The position numbers and the translations under genes are program-made. Below are positions 30,794 through 40,971 of a stretch of DNA of 64,000 nt, piece by piece. How positions within the stretch are numbered: the first letter of the stretch is position 1; every line of letters starts with the position of its first letter. The stretch is from Flectonema sp. DT1601 (lineage: Eukaryota > Euglenozoa > Diplonemea > Diplonemida > Diplonemidae), in assembly GCA_964019425.1 (NCBI GenBank), contig OZ025851.1, forward strand, positions 620,001-684,000, given 5' to 3'. The notes beneath the pieces are model-generated. The model saw only the letters and a list, made by a program, of their open reading frames with translations. It was not told where the DNA came from and made no database searches.

Positions 30794-31304
30794 ATTACGT
30801 AACCTGATCGTGTGATACGAGTTCAACAGTCGGGGATGTCATCATTCTAATTACAGGAAGACGGGTGTATCTCACATACCAGAGAGATCGACGTTGATTA
30901 ATGACCACTTTCTTCACTAAAAAAATAATATTTTACTTTCGTCCTGGTGATCTTTCTCAAACAGAGGGATTCGTTATTCCGTCGTGTCTCACTGACACAA
31001 TAGAACATTCTGATGAAGAAATATACAATTTCTTTTTTTGCACCGATGAAGTCAGAAAAGAAATTATTTCAGATTAAAGAGCTGTTTATTTATTATGTTC
31101 AAAATGTTATCTATTTTCCCTGTGCCGCCAGTAATACTGTCTGTGATCAAACAAAACAATATAATATATAAAGGAAGCTTATCTCTGTATTGTTCTATAT
31201 ATCTTGATGGTTTTTCCTTTTTTTTTTGTTGTTGTTAATTATTTATGTATTTCACTACTAAAAAAGGGGGGTGGTTTTTTTAAAAATAAAATAAAATAAA
31301 ATAA
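30794..31304. other. Spacer
   Basis: No gene seen; AT-rich, ending in AAAAT pentamer repeats just before the next ATG. Confidence 0.5.
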
Positions 31305-33887
31305 ATGGATTCACCGCTTTTATTCGCTGCCTCCAACAGAGAACAGGAGACTAGTACGGGTGATATTCTGAGACAAGCAGAAGCAGATCGATGGAGGCTT
31401 CGAAAGGATAAGGAAATAGTATTTTGTTCGCTAACACCGGTAGTGGTGATGGTTGTTAAGAATTTAGTAAACGCGATTGAAAATGGTCCCAATGAACTTT
31501 TGCTTGTCATCGAATTTGTTATAATTGGATTTACTTTAATTGCGGCATTTAAACTTATGCAGTACTACAGGCAGTTGTTGATTTTAAAAAGAGCAGAATG
31601 GAATAAATCGATAATGCAAGGACAGGGAAATAACTTACTGAAAGGAGCTATTTTGGTTAAAAAACAACAAATTGCGGGACAGCAAAGTTATCGTTTTTTA
31701 AAATCTTCATTATTCCCAAAATTATGTCTCGAACTTCTTATTCACGCATTCATGCCAAACGGTCTCATTGACAGGCAGAGCTACGCGCACAAACTACTCG
31801 AGTTGGCAATGTTTTCACGACTGTATTTGCTACTCAGACTTCTTCACACTTCTAGTTCAGCCTTTCTCAAACGAGAAAGAATAAATGCGTACTACGCTGA
31901 CTTCCGTCGAATGAATATGAAGGTCCGTTGGCATCTAACTCTCAAAATGCTGTTCTACGATCACTCATTCGTTGCCTGCGCCTTACTAGTTCTACTCGTA
32001 GTGTTTACGAGTGGGTTTGGTATTTACATTTTAGAAAGACACATTCCTTTGGGAAGCTTTTCATCAATAAAAGATTGCTTGTGGTTTTCATTTGTTACTT
32101 TTACAACAATTGGTTATGGAGACTTGTACCCTGATACTCAGTCGGGGAGGTTGATTGCTTGTCTTTGTGGTGTCTTTGGACATATTATTGTAGCGATGTT
32201 TGGAGGTGTGATCACAAATAAATTAGCTCCTACTAAGAATCAGCAACTGATTACGGTATTTCTGGAAAATCAACAAGCTGGATCGGAGTATCGAAATGCC
32301 GCAGCGAAACTAATTCAAAACGTCTGGAGGGAAACTAGTAAATTACAACAAGAGTTACGTCGGCTGAGTAGCATTCGACCGGGTGCTGCAACTGCCGCAG
32401 TCAGCTTTGCTGACGGTGGTGTTAGTACTGCGAGGAAGTTAAAAGAAAAGTTTAACTTCACTCATCATAAACGTAACAGAGTTTATGCCGCAGTCAAACT
32501 ATTTAGAAGTCGAAGGCAACTATTAGCAAAGGCACAGCTGAGTGCTGTGGATCCCGTCGTTGATCAGAAACTAGACACCCTTCAGGATATGATCTCCGAG
32601 TTAATAAATATGAACAACAACAACAACAACAACAATAGTGATCACTCCAGGATACTTAAAAGAGGATTAAATTCAGGTGTTATGATTCAGCCATTTTCAA
32701 GTCGTCGATCTGTAAAATTCCCAGGAAGCTTTAGCTTTGGTAATCCCGCCACGACTTCGATTCCTCCCAACTCCGGTAGGTCGAGTAAGAGATTCACGTA
32801 TGATATTCCTAACGGGACTGTTTCTAGTGTTAGCTGCTCAACTACTTCTGTTCGTAGCTTCAGAAATTCGGATGACTCGGAATCGAACTGCTCCATTGAA
32901 AGAGAGGAACATCCGTCTCACGGATATCAGTCTCCGCCACCTGAGGAAGCTGTTTTTACTCCGAAGTTGACAGCTGGTAACCTGAAGGAGCACAGAGAGA
33001 GGCAGACTGTGAGAGAATCTTCTCACAGATCTCTGAGGGATAAATCCAAACATTCAGAACAAGTTTCTCAAAAGAAAAATCACAAAAAACTAAAATTATC
33101 CAAACCGGAGGAACTCGTAATCGACGCAACGTCATCTGTGTCGGCGTCTACAGTCTCAGAAAAAGGTCATATTGCTAGTGATCGGAAAAAGAAGAAAAAT
33201 CGTAAAAACGACAGCGATCGACGTGATGACGATAAGATCAAACACAAATCGAGTAAGAGAGAACAGTCTACCAGAAAGCAACTCGTCAGTCAGGAAGTTG
33301 ATAACATCAAACATAAGACGTCTAATCGCAATAAGAATGATTCCAAACACAACAACCAAAAGGATCAACAACAATCAAATAAACAAACCAACAACAAGAG
33401 TGGTAAAGACAAAACTGATAAACGAAAAGCCAAAACCTCAGCAGCTACAAATTCCAACCCCCAACGAGCAGTTGAACTTTCTCCGAGGAATCTGAGCAGC
33501 TCAAAGATGGCATCGCATTCTAATAATAATTATAACATAAGCAATCCTGATCTTTGGGATAGCAATTGGGGCCATCCCGATGATGGCGAAAATAGTCCCA
33601 CAGCAGGAATCGAACTGTGGAGTCATGCAGAAGGAAACTCATTTTCTTCACCGAATGGTTTTGGAGAAGTTCTTCCTCAACTGTCAGGTACAAGTCCCAT
33701 GCGGGCAGTGGCTCTGGGAAGTGGGCGTTTTAACTTTCCGTCTGGTACGGGTAGCGACTCAACACCGGTAGTGGTACATCCTATTTATTCAAATAATAAG
33801 TTTGGTGGAACTCAAATACCAGATTTCAGTCGAACTTCATTTCCAAATGTTCTCTCTCATGATGCTGTCAGTATGACTAGTCTCTAG
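31305..33887 (+). CDS. SK-type calcium-activated potassium channel
   Basis: 860 residues, single exon. The membrane region has about six hydrophobic segments (residues about 40-320). The pore loop reads FTTIGYGDLYPDT with the selectivity filter GYG at 270-272. The segment after S6 (ITNKLAPTKNQQLITVFLEN, then YRNAAAKLIQNVWRE and VVDQKLDTLQDMISELI) follows the calmodulin-binding domain of animal SK channels (AAANVLRETWLIYK). It should thus be gated by Ca2+-calmodulin and not by voltage. There is no strong arginine-rich S4. Residues about 430-860 are a long disordered Ser/Lys-rich tail with poly-Asn (near nt 32611), absent from animal SK channels. Confidence 0.82.
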   Translation: MDSPLLFAASNREQETSTGDILRQAEADRWRLRKDKEIVFCSLTPVVVMVVKNLVNAIENGPNELLLVIEFVIIGFTLIAAFKLMQYYRQLLILKRAEWNKSIMQGQGNNLLKGAILVKKQQIAGQQSYRFLKSSLFPKLCLELLIHAFMPNGLIDRQSYAHKLLELAMFSRLYLLLRLLHTSSSAFLKRERINAYYADFRRMNMKVRWHLTLKMLFYDHSFVACALLVLLVVFTSGFGIYILERHIPLGSFSSIKDCLWFSFVTFTTIGYGDLYPDTQSGRLIACLCGVFGHIIVAMFGGVITNKLAPTKNQQLITVFLENQQAGSEYRNAAAKLIQNVWRETSKLQQELRRLSSIRPGAATAAVSFADGGVSTARKLKEKFNFTHHKRNRVYAAVKLFRSRRQLLAKAQLSAVDPVVDQKLDTLQDMISELINMNNNNNNNNSDHSRILKRGLNSGVMIQPFSSRRSVKFPGSFSFGNPATTSIPPNSGRSSKRFTYDIPNGTVSSVSCSTTSVRSFRNSDDSESNCSIEREEHPSHGYQSPPPEEAVFTPKLTAGNLKEHRERQTVRESSHRSLRDKSKHSEQVSQKKNHKKLKLSKPEELVIDATSSVSASTVSEKGHIASDRKKKKNRKNDSDRRDDDKIKHKSSKREQSTRKQLVSQEVDNIKHKTSNRNKNDSKHNNQKDQQQSNKQTNNKSGKDKTDKRKAKTSAATNSNPQRAVELSPRNLSSSKMASHSNNNYNISNPDLWDSNWGHPDDGENSPTAGIELWSHAEGNSFSSPNGFGEVLPQLSGTSPMRAVALGSGRFNFPSGTGSDSTPVVVHPIYSNNKFGGTQIPDFSRTSFPNVLSHDAVSMTSL

Positions 33888-35879
33888 AGGATTCTAAGTC
33901 TTCTTCAGAGTTGGTTAACTCTATTAAACGGAGTAAAGAAACAAAGTGTCGGGGGGGAGGGAGATCATGTTTTAATATTTTTTTGTATCGAAAGTTAACG
34001 AAATGACCATTATTAGTGATCAGTGATACTCACGTCTTTTTTTTTTTTTTTTTTAAAAATTTTCCACTTATTTTGATGATACCGTACAGTTAAAAGTATG
34101 AGTAGAAATATACTCAGCATTAATCTAAAGAAGAGAGAGAGACGACCCTGTTGTCGTTGTTGCTTTTGTTTTGTATTTCTGAACACAGAATGTATGCCAT
34201 CGATTAATTCAATTTTTTCTCTTTTTTTTTCTTCTTTTTTTTTTTTCTTTTTGTAACTACAAACCCATTGTTCGGTAGAAAGAGAATTGTGTCAGCGTAA
34301 CTAACCTATTTCCTTTATTAGGATTTTGTACCTGGTTGCGCACAAACAAAATTAAAGCGTGTGTGAGTAAGTAAAAAAGTGAAGTTTGCCGATTCTTTTT
34401 TTTCCCCCTTCTTCCTCTTATTCCAAAATAAAAATGATCCCATCCGATACATAGTGGTAAAAACTTTGAAGTGTTTAGGCCAAAAAAAAAAAAAAAAAAA
34501 AAAAAAAAAGAAAGCTGCTTAGCATGAGATTATGGCCTGAAGAAACGTTTTCCCGCAGTGTTTTTATGGAACTGCGGAACTATTTATTATCTTCATTTTC
34601 TTAGAATGCATTTTTTTTTTTTTTTTTTTAAAAATAATCTCAAGTACTAACTAAACTAAACTAACTCGATGGCCCCTTTCCTTAACTCCCCTCTCTTTTC
34701 ATTCAGATAATTTCGAATCGTCTTCTTGACTGAGTATTGATTTCGTCGAGTTCCTTCCTTTTCTTCAGATAAATCTGTTTTCACTACAATGGTATTGGGT
34801 TGGTGTTTTCCATTCTTTTACTAATAGTAATCTAAGAAAAGAAGGGAAAAAAAAAAAAAAAAAAATAGTTTTTCATTCCTGTCATTTTTTATTGTTCAGC
34901 GGCTTACCTTCTTCGCATCTTTAGCTGAAGGCAGGATGCGAGTTTCTCAGTTCTTGTCACCCATCTGTAGTTTTTTAATGAGATGGGATATCCCAACCCT
35001 GTTGTTGTGTGAAAAGGTCGAAAATTATTTGTTTCTGCTGAGCAGCTTGTGTCTTTTTTGTTGTTGTTTGGATACGTTCTGTTTGTTGGTATGAGAAAGA
35101 AAGAAAAATAAAATAAATAAAAAAAATTGAGAAAATTCATTCTTTTTTTTTTTTTTTTTTTCTTTCCTTCACAAAATTGGTTCTATTGTAACTTTAGCCC
35201 TAAAAAAAACAGAGAGGGGTTCTTTTTTTTTTCTTTTTTTGTTTTTTTGTTTTTGTTAATTTTTCTCCTCCCATTTTTTTAAAGGAGAAAAAATTGTTTT
35301 CTTTTCTCTTCAGTTATCCTCATATCATTTCCTGACAACAATCGGACAAGGTGGAAAGCTGACAATAGGCATACTGTGTTTATTATGCCCCGTCAGCCGA
35401 AGCTATAATAGAACAATCCTAATAAGATTGTGTCTAATTACGTTGCTGCCTCGTAGCCCTAGAGAGTTAACCCGATGCTCTTTAGTTTGCTGTATCAGCG
35501 ATGCACAGTACGCAATGTATTGGACTTCCTTATCTATCTAAAAAGAGGGTGAGTTCGACTCGATGAATGACAGAAAGAAAGTCCCCACTCACGTGGCTTC
35601 CAGTGGTATTATTTGCAGTCATTTACTACGCTGCCGCTGACAGTCAAGATTGTCGGAGAAATTGTTGTTACTTTTGAGCTTAAGAATGCAGTATATCAAA
35701 TAACCCCCCTCGACATGATTACTATTCTAATGGTTGGGGAGGATGTTTGATATTCCTATCGAAGTGTGAGTTCCTTTTATTTTAATTAATTAGTTCGTCT
35801 CTTTTGAGTTGTGCTGCCTGCGAGGGTTAGTATCCGCGTCGTGATCTCCTCCGCCATGTAGATTGTTAATTTTTTTATA
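33888..35879. other. Gene-free spacer containing repeat R1 copy a
   Basis: Homopolymer-rich; no exon seen. The R1 copy at 34253-34404 is listed separately. A conserved-looking but unidentified segment without long homopolymers runs from about 35340 to 35720. Confidence 0.5.
34253..34404 (+). repeat. Repeat R1 copy a, possible Pol III ncRNA
   Basis: About 145 nt, roughly 95% identical to the minus-strand copy at 54780-54922 and partly matched at 45190 and 46569. Core words: GTGTCAGCGTAACTAACC, TTTCCTTTATTAGGATTTTG, TGCGCACAAAC, and GCCGATTC followed by a T run. GCGTAAC can pair with GTTGCGC around an inner CCTA/TAGG hairpin, and the diverged copy keeps equivalent pairing. Confidence 0.6.
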
Positions 35880-36610
35880 TTAACCTATTAAGGACGGGGG
35901 GTCCACTGCAGTGGTTATTTTGAAATTTTATTTTCGCTAAAGGGGAAAACCCGTCTAACGCTACCCTAATCGAGGCCGTTTCGCGACGAATCTTGGGTGG
36001 GATGGCGTGGTTCGCTGTGTTTCTATTCATGAAATTCAAAACTAATAATCGAAACCTAACAAAACCTAACAAGAGGTTTCGTGTGCCTGTTGAAACCAAT
36101 TCAAGTTCGGCGTCCTATGAAAGTCTGATGATGATGGATTCTGTATCGGAGTCGTCATCTGACAGCAACACAGCAAAGGTATCAAAGTAGGGGGGCAAAA
36201 CCAAGAGAATCCCCATGAAAAAATGGAAAGGACCTACCCAGAGTGTGAACGGCTTTAATGAAATGAGCGAATTGAAGGCATCCAACTCATTTTCACTGAT
36301 CATGTGCTTAAAATGATTTTCGACACACTCTTACCCAAAGAGACGTCCATGAAGTCACTAGAAGTTGGTGAACTGAAATGCTTTCTCTGTAATTTCCACA
36401 ACGCTGCTAACAAACATTCCTGCTTCTTATGTTCATAAGAACTGAGCTTATTTTTGTCTTTGGTGGTGTTTTCTTTTGTTCTGTTCACCCTTTAGGTGGT
36501 ACGGGCAGGCAATGGCGGTTCGCTTTGTCACATTACCTTATCCCCGTTTGCTCCTTTTTCAAAAAAAGTCAAAAAACCGGTTTTTACCCCCGTCCGTAAT
36601 AATGGGTTAA
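35880..36610. mobile_element. Non-autonomous piggyBac-like element
   Basis: TTAA at both ends (35880-35883 and 36607-36610) flanks inverted termini: CCTATTAAGGACGGGGG on the left and, reversed, CCCATTATTACGGACGGGGG on the right. TTAA duplication plus CCY termini is the piggyBac signature. Inside, only a short acidic/serine stretch (SVSESSSDSNTAK) recalls piggyBac transposase N-termini; no DDD catalytic core is present. At 0.73 kb it would depend on a transposase encoded elsewhere. Confidence 0.75.
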
Positions 36611-38364
36611 ATAATTGAAGTATTCATCTTCTGTTTTTCAGTTCAATGAAAAAAAAATTTTTACATTGAAAATCATCCTTAAAAAATAGTGAGTTCAGGT
36701 CTTTTAAGGCAACGCAACCCATATTAGTTCCTTCTTCTATCGTGTGGATGAACTCTTACTAATAATTGGATGAACCAAACGACTGAATTACTGGTTCTTT
36801 TGATGGATTCCTTTCATAACTGTTACTCTGTGAGCATTTCCTGGCTTTTGGCTTCCTAGGCTTCGTAAATAAATAAAAATAAATAAAAAGTGGTCCTGAC
36901 TCTGTGAGATATTTACTTCACACGGGTACTAAGAGCATCGTCTTCGTATTTTCTGGAGAATGTCGTGGAGACTTACTTCTCATTATGAATACGCTCAAAA
37001 CAGTAAACCCGTCGTGTTGACAGAAAGTGTGACTTTTTTTTTAATTTTTTTATTATTCATCTCACATGTCATTTATTAGTATCTTGTGTTTTGATTTTTT
37101 ATACCGAAGAGTGTTGTTTATATTCACGTGGTAGATTGATTAACCATGTCGACGTGGTTTCTTTACTTTAAAACCACAGTATCCCCTCGTATTCTCTTCT
37201 CTGAAGAGGATCGGGTAAAGGGTTGTGGTATGGTCTGAAGAAAGTTCTTTTTTTTTTTTTTAAAATTTCAGCCAACGGAAAACCCAAAACCTGAGTCTTA
37301 CGATTTGATTATTATTTTTTTTTTTTTTTTTTTTTTTTTGATAAATTTTTTTTTTCCAAAAGTTTTAATTATTTTTTTAGAAATTTTAAAAATAAGAGTC
37401 GTCGATGAAGTTCGAATTGTGTCGGCGAACTGGAGTGAAGTCCAACGTTTTTCCCTTTCCACTGTTAAAATGGAACATTCCGCAGAACCATGCGTGTTAT
37501 TTTATTATTTTTTTTTCTTCCATTCTTTTTATATCTCACTATTTTACTATTTTCAACTCTGATTCACCAAAAAAAGCAAAATACAAGAAAAGACAAATTC
37601 ATTATTCTTTTGGAAAGGGTGTGATTGTTTTTTTATCAGCTTACGGTCTGTCGTGGCCTTCCTGTGTTATTTCGATGGGGGTGTTTCTTTTTTTTTGTTG
37701 TCATTTTTTTTTTGTTTTTTTAAATCGGAAAACATTTCAGTTTATGACCATAAACTGACTGTAATCTAATCTGATTCATTTGTTTTCATTTCTTGCTGAG
37801 TGATATGACTGTGTTGTTGCCTAATTTTTTTTGTGATACTTTTTTTATAAAGCTTTCTGTAAGCCCACAGCACAATTATAATGCTTTGGGCAACTGGGAG
37901 GACGATCCTCGGTACTGTTTCCCGAGGATTTTCTATTTTCGTGGTATGTGGGCACATGGCACAGCTGTATATGGTCGTGTTATAAAGAACAATTCTGTGT
38001 ATGAAATGAGAAGGACTTTTTTTTTTTTTTTTTTTTTTTTCCTTCACCTTCACCTTTCCCCCACTCCCAGATCATTTTTCTTTTATTTTTCTTTAGTTGT
38101 TTTCAACCTGTTGGCCTCTCTGGGCAAGGTGGGGGCTGGGAATCGATCTCTTCCAGCCGAAGCTATAAAACTACAATATTCACTTAGTAACCTACTTCAT
38201 TATCTTATAAACTTATAATTAATAAAAAACAAAAAAAAATAGAAATACCACACTACTGCTACCAATCTCAAAACCCGCCCACCCTTTTTGGATGCTAACC
38301 AGTCTCACATTTACTTACCATTCATTTAGTGAGTTTGTCTACTTGAGTTCCCCTACTTTGAAAT

Positions 38365-38405
<41 letters not shown>

Positions 38406-38494
38406 TTTTTATTATTACTAAGCAGCGGATGTTATCTGTTGCAGTATTTACTGAATTTCTGTACACGAATAGAAAGAATTTCTCAATATAAATC

Positions 38495-38527
<33 letters not shown>

Positions 38528-38763
38528 TTGGAAGGTACCCCAACTTTTTTCTGTTATTATTTATTTTTAGTTTTTTTTTTTTTTTTGTCTTACCAACTCA
38601 TAATATTCATCAACTGGATTTCCACGCCGCATTTAAGTAGTTGAAGAGGGGTTTGGGTAAGGGGAACCGGTCCGATCTTCTTTTTTTCTTTTTTTTTGGT
38701 TTTTTTGATGTCCTTACGATTTATTGATTTGATTATTTGTTTGTGATTTGAACCAAAAATGCT

Positions 38764-38794
<31 letters not shown>

Positions 38795-38946
38795 TAACTT
38801 ATTATTATTGTTGAGTAAGTTGTTGTTTATCTCATTCTCATTCTCAGGTGACGGGACTGTATTACTCTAATGGACTGATCTGATGTTTGTAGAATTGTTT
38901 TATTTAATTTCTTTTCATCAGATTTCTCACCCTCTTGTTTGATAAT
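36611..38946. other. Gene-free spacer, T-rich
   Basis: Many T runs (up to about 36 at 38369-38404). No credible exon. The word CAGCCGAAGCTATA occurs at 38155 and 35396, so worn repeats are present. A likely acceptor CTTTTCATCAG ends at 38921. Confidence 0.5.
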
Positions 38947-40812
38947 ATGCACTTGACAGTTGTGTTTCCAGAGACAGATTTCAACGAAGTCATTTTTGAT
39001 GTTGAAATCGATTCAACAGTCAAGGACGTCGTCATGGCAGCAGCAAACGAATGGTTGATTGAAAGCGAGAGATTAGTAATCAATTATGAGGGGAGAACTC
39101 TACCAGAAGATGAGAACCTAGTCAGTCTTGGTATCCAAGATGGATGTGAAGTAGTCGCTGCTGTTACTAATGAATCAGTGTTTGGAGCTATTGATTTACA
39201 AAGTGGCGGGGATGAGATTTGGGAATACTTCTGCGATCATCCCGACAACACTTGTTTCCTCAATGGAATCACAATGACCTCTAACGAAGACATCTCAACC
39301 ATCACAGCTCCTTACGTCATTCCTGAGACTGTCGAGAAGGTTTCTTTTATAAACTGCGGATCGATATCTCACATTGGACCATTCTTTTTATCAAATAATT
39401 GTAACTTTACACAACTTGACATCTCTTCTCTTTCTGCCATTCGATCGATTGGAGATGAATTCTTATCTGGGAATGCTTCCATCACAAGTCTTTGTATGTC
39501 ATCATTTAAATCTGTTGAGAATGTTGGAAAGTTATTCTTATCGTCATGTATGAATATGAACGACTTTAAGGTTAACAGTGACGTTAGAGTGAAGTCTGTT
39601 GGGAGTGGTTTTATGATGAAGTGTTCAGACTTAACGAGTATTGACTTGTCGTGGGTGTCAGGAGTTGAGAGTGTTTCTGATTCCTTCTTATGTGAATGTG
39701 ATAGTTTGTTGTCGGTAGATCTCTCTGGGTTTAAAAACACCACCTCTATTGGATCAAACTTCCTCTCTAAGTGCAGTTCCCTTACTGCTGTTGATATGTC
39801 GGGTTTCACTAACGTGAAGTCCATTTCTAATTTCTTTTTGAATGGATGCATAAATCTAAAAGCCGTCGATCTCACCCCCCTGACGAGTGTGACTCACATC
39901 GGAGAGAGTTTCCTTTGTGAGTGTCAATCTCTTGTTTCGGTTGATTTATCATCACTTTGTAAATTAACAAAAATAGAAAGTTTCTTTCTAAGAGACTGTC
40001 CAGGTCTGTTGTCTGTCGACGTGTCAGCTCTCTCTAGCGCTGACTCTATTGGAAGAGACTTTCTCTCGGGGTGTAGTTCGATAGCGAAATTGGATTTATC
40101 GCCGTTGAGAAGTGTGACTGAAGTTGGAGATAATTTTCTACTTTGCTGCAGGGGAATGAGATCACTGGATCTGTCAGGGTTCTCAAGTGTGACGTCGATT
40201 GGTGACAACTTTATGTCGTGGAGTGCCTCCCTTCCGACAGTCAACACATCTTCAATGACATCTCTTCAGTCTGTTGGTGATTTCTTTTTAGGATATTGTG
40301 ACGCTATAACTGAATTAGATATCAGCGGCCTATCTCAACTAAAAGCAGTACCTGGATCCTTCTTACAGGGATGCCGTGCAATAAAAAGAATAGATCTCTC
40401 TCCCTTCAGTGAAGTCGACACTGTCGGAGCTTCATTCATGCAAGACTGCAGTAGCGTAGTTGATGTTGATATCTCTCCTTTTACGAATGTTCGTACTCTT
40501 GGAGGAGGATTCTTACAAGGATGCTCTTCTTTGTTGTCACTTGATGTCAGTCCCTTTAAGAGTTTATCTGCACTCGGAGGATGTTTTTTGTTCTCTTGCA
40601 GTTCAATGAAAACTCTTGACTTGAGTCCTTTATCTGAAGTAACGTACGTTGGAAACTTCTTCCTTTGTAGATGTACAGCCGTCACTACACCAGTCAGTGC
40701 TGATGAGTTTTCACAGTTAGCGCTTCAGAGATTAAAAGAAAAACAAATTGACGACAAGGAAAGAAAGATGGTAATCCGAAGTGCTCAACGAAAGCAATCA
40801 GAAAATAAATAA
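38947..40812 (+). CDS. Ubiquitin-like plus BspA-type leucine-rich repeat protein
   Basis: 621 residues from the first ATG; the frame opens 4 codons earlier at TTG. Residues about 1-75 have a beta-grasp, ubiquitin-like pattern (LVINYEGRTLPEDENLVSLG). Residues about 110-585 hold some 20 repeats of 23-24 residues with the pattern CSSLTxVDLSxFxxVxSIGxxFL, the BspA-like LRR common in kinetoplastid and other protist proteins. The end is short and basic. No signal peptide or membrane segment is seen, so it is probably cytosolic. UBL plus LRR suggests an adaptor role in protein turnover, which is inference. Confidence 0.8.
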   Translation: MHLTVVFPETDFNEVIFDVEIDSTVKDVVMAAANEWLIESERLVINYEGRTLPEDENLVSLGIQDGCEVVAAVTNESVFGAIDLQSGGDEIWEYFCDHPDNTCFLNGITMTSNEDISTITAPYVIPETVEKVSFINCGSISHIGPFFLSNNCNFTQLDISSLSAIRSIGDEFLSGNASITSLCMSSFKSVENVGKLFLSSCMNMNDFKVNSDVRVKSVGSGFMMKCSDLTSIDLSWVSGVESVSDSFLCECDSLLSVDLSGFKNTTSIGSNFLSKCSSLTAVDMSGFTNVKSISNFFLNGCINLKAVDLTPLTSVTHIGESFLCECQSLVSVDLSSLCKLTKIESFFLRDCPGLLSVDVSALSSADSIGRDFLSGCSSIAKLDLSPLRSVTEVGDNFLLCCRGMRSLDLSGFSSVTSIGDNFMSWSASLPTVNTSSMTSLQSVGDFFLGYCDAITELDISGLSQLKAVPGSFLQGCRAIKRIDLSPFSEVDTVGASFMQDCSSVVDVDISPFTNVRTLGGGFLQGCSSLLSLDVSPFKSLSALGGCFLFSCSSMKTLDLSPLSEVTYVGNFFLCRCTAVTTPVSADEFSQLALQRLKEKQIDDKERKMVIRSAQRKQSENK

Positions 40813-40971
40813 TAAAAAAAAAAAATGAATAAAAAAAAAAAAAAACTCCCCTTCCTTTTAATTTGTTTTAGTTTAATAATTACGATTATGGAGGTTTCAT
40901 CCTTGTGTTGTTCTCTTTTTCATTCTAACTATTTTTTTCTCCACAAAAAGGTACGAGCACAATAACAACAA

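Noticed and set aside
34904-35140. Minus-strand 78-residue protein
   Set aside because: Composition follows A/T runs; no splice or acceptor context.
36300-36488. Minus-strand frame inside the piggyBac-like element as transposase
   Set aside because: No DDD catalytic pattern or cysteine-rich end; too short.
38369-38404. Telomere or origin signal from the 36-T run
   Set aside because: A plain homopolymer with no repeat unit; many similar runs occur in the window.
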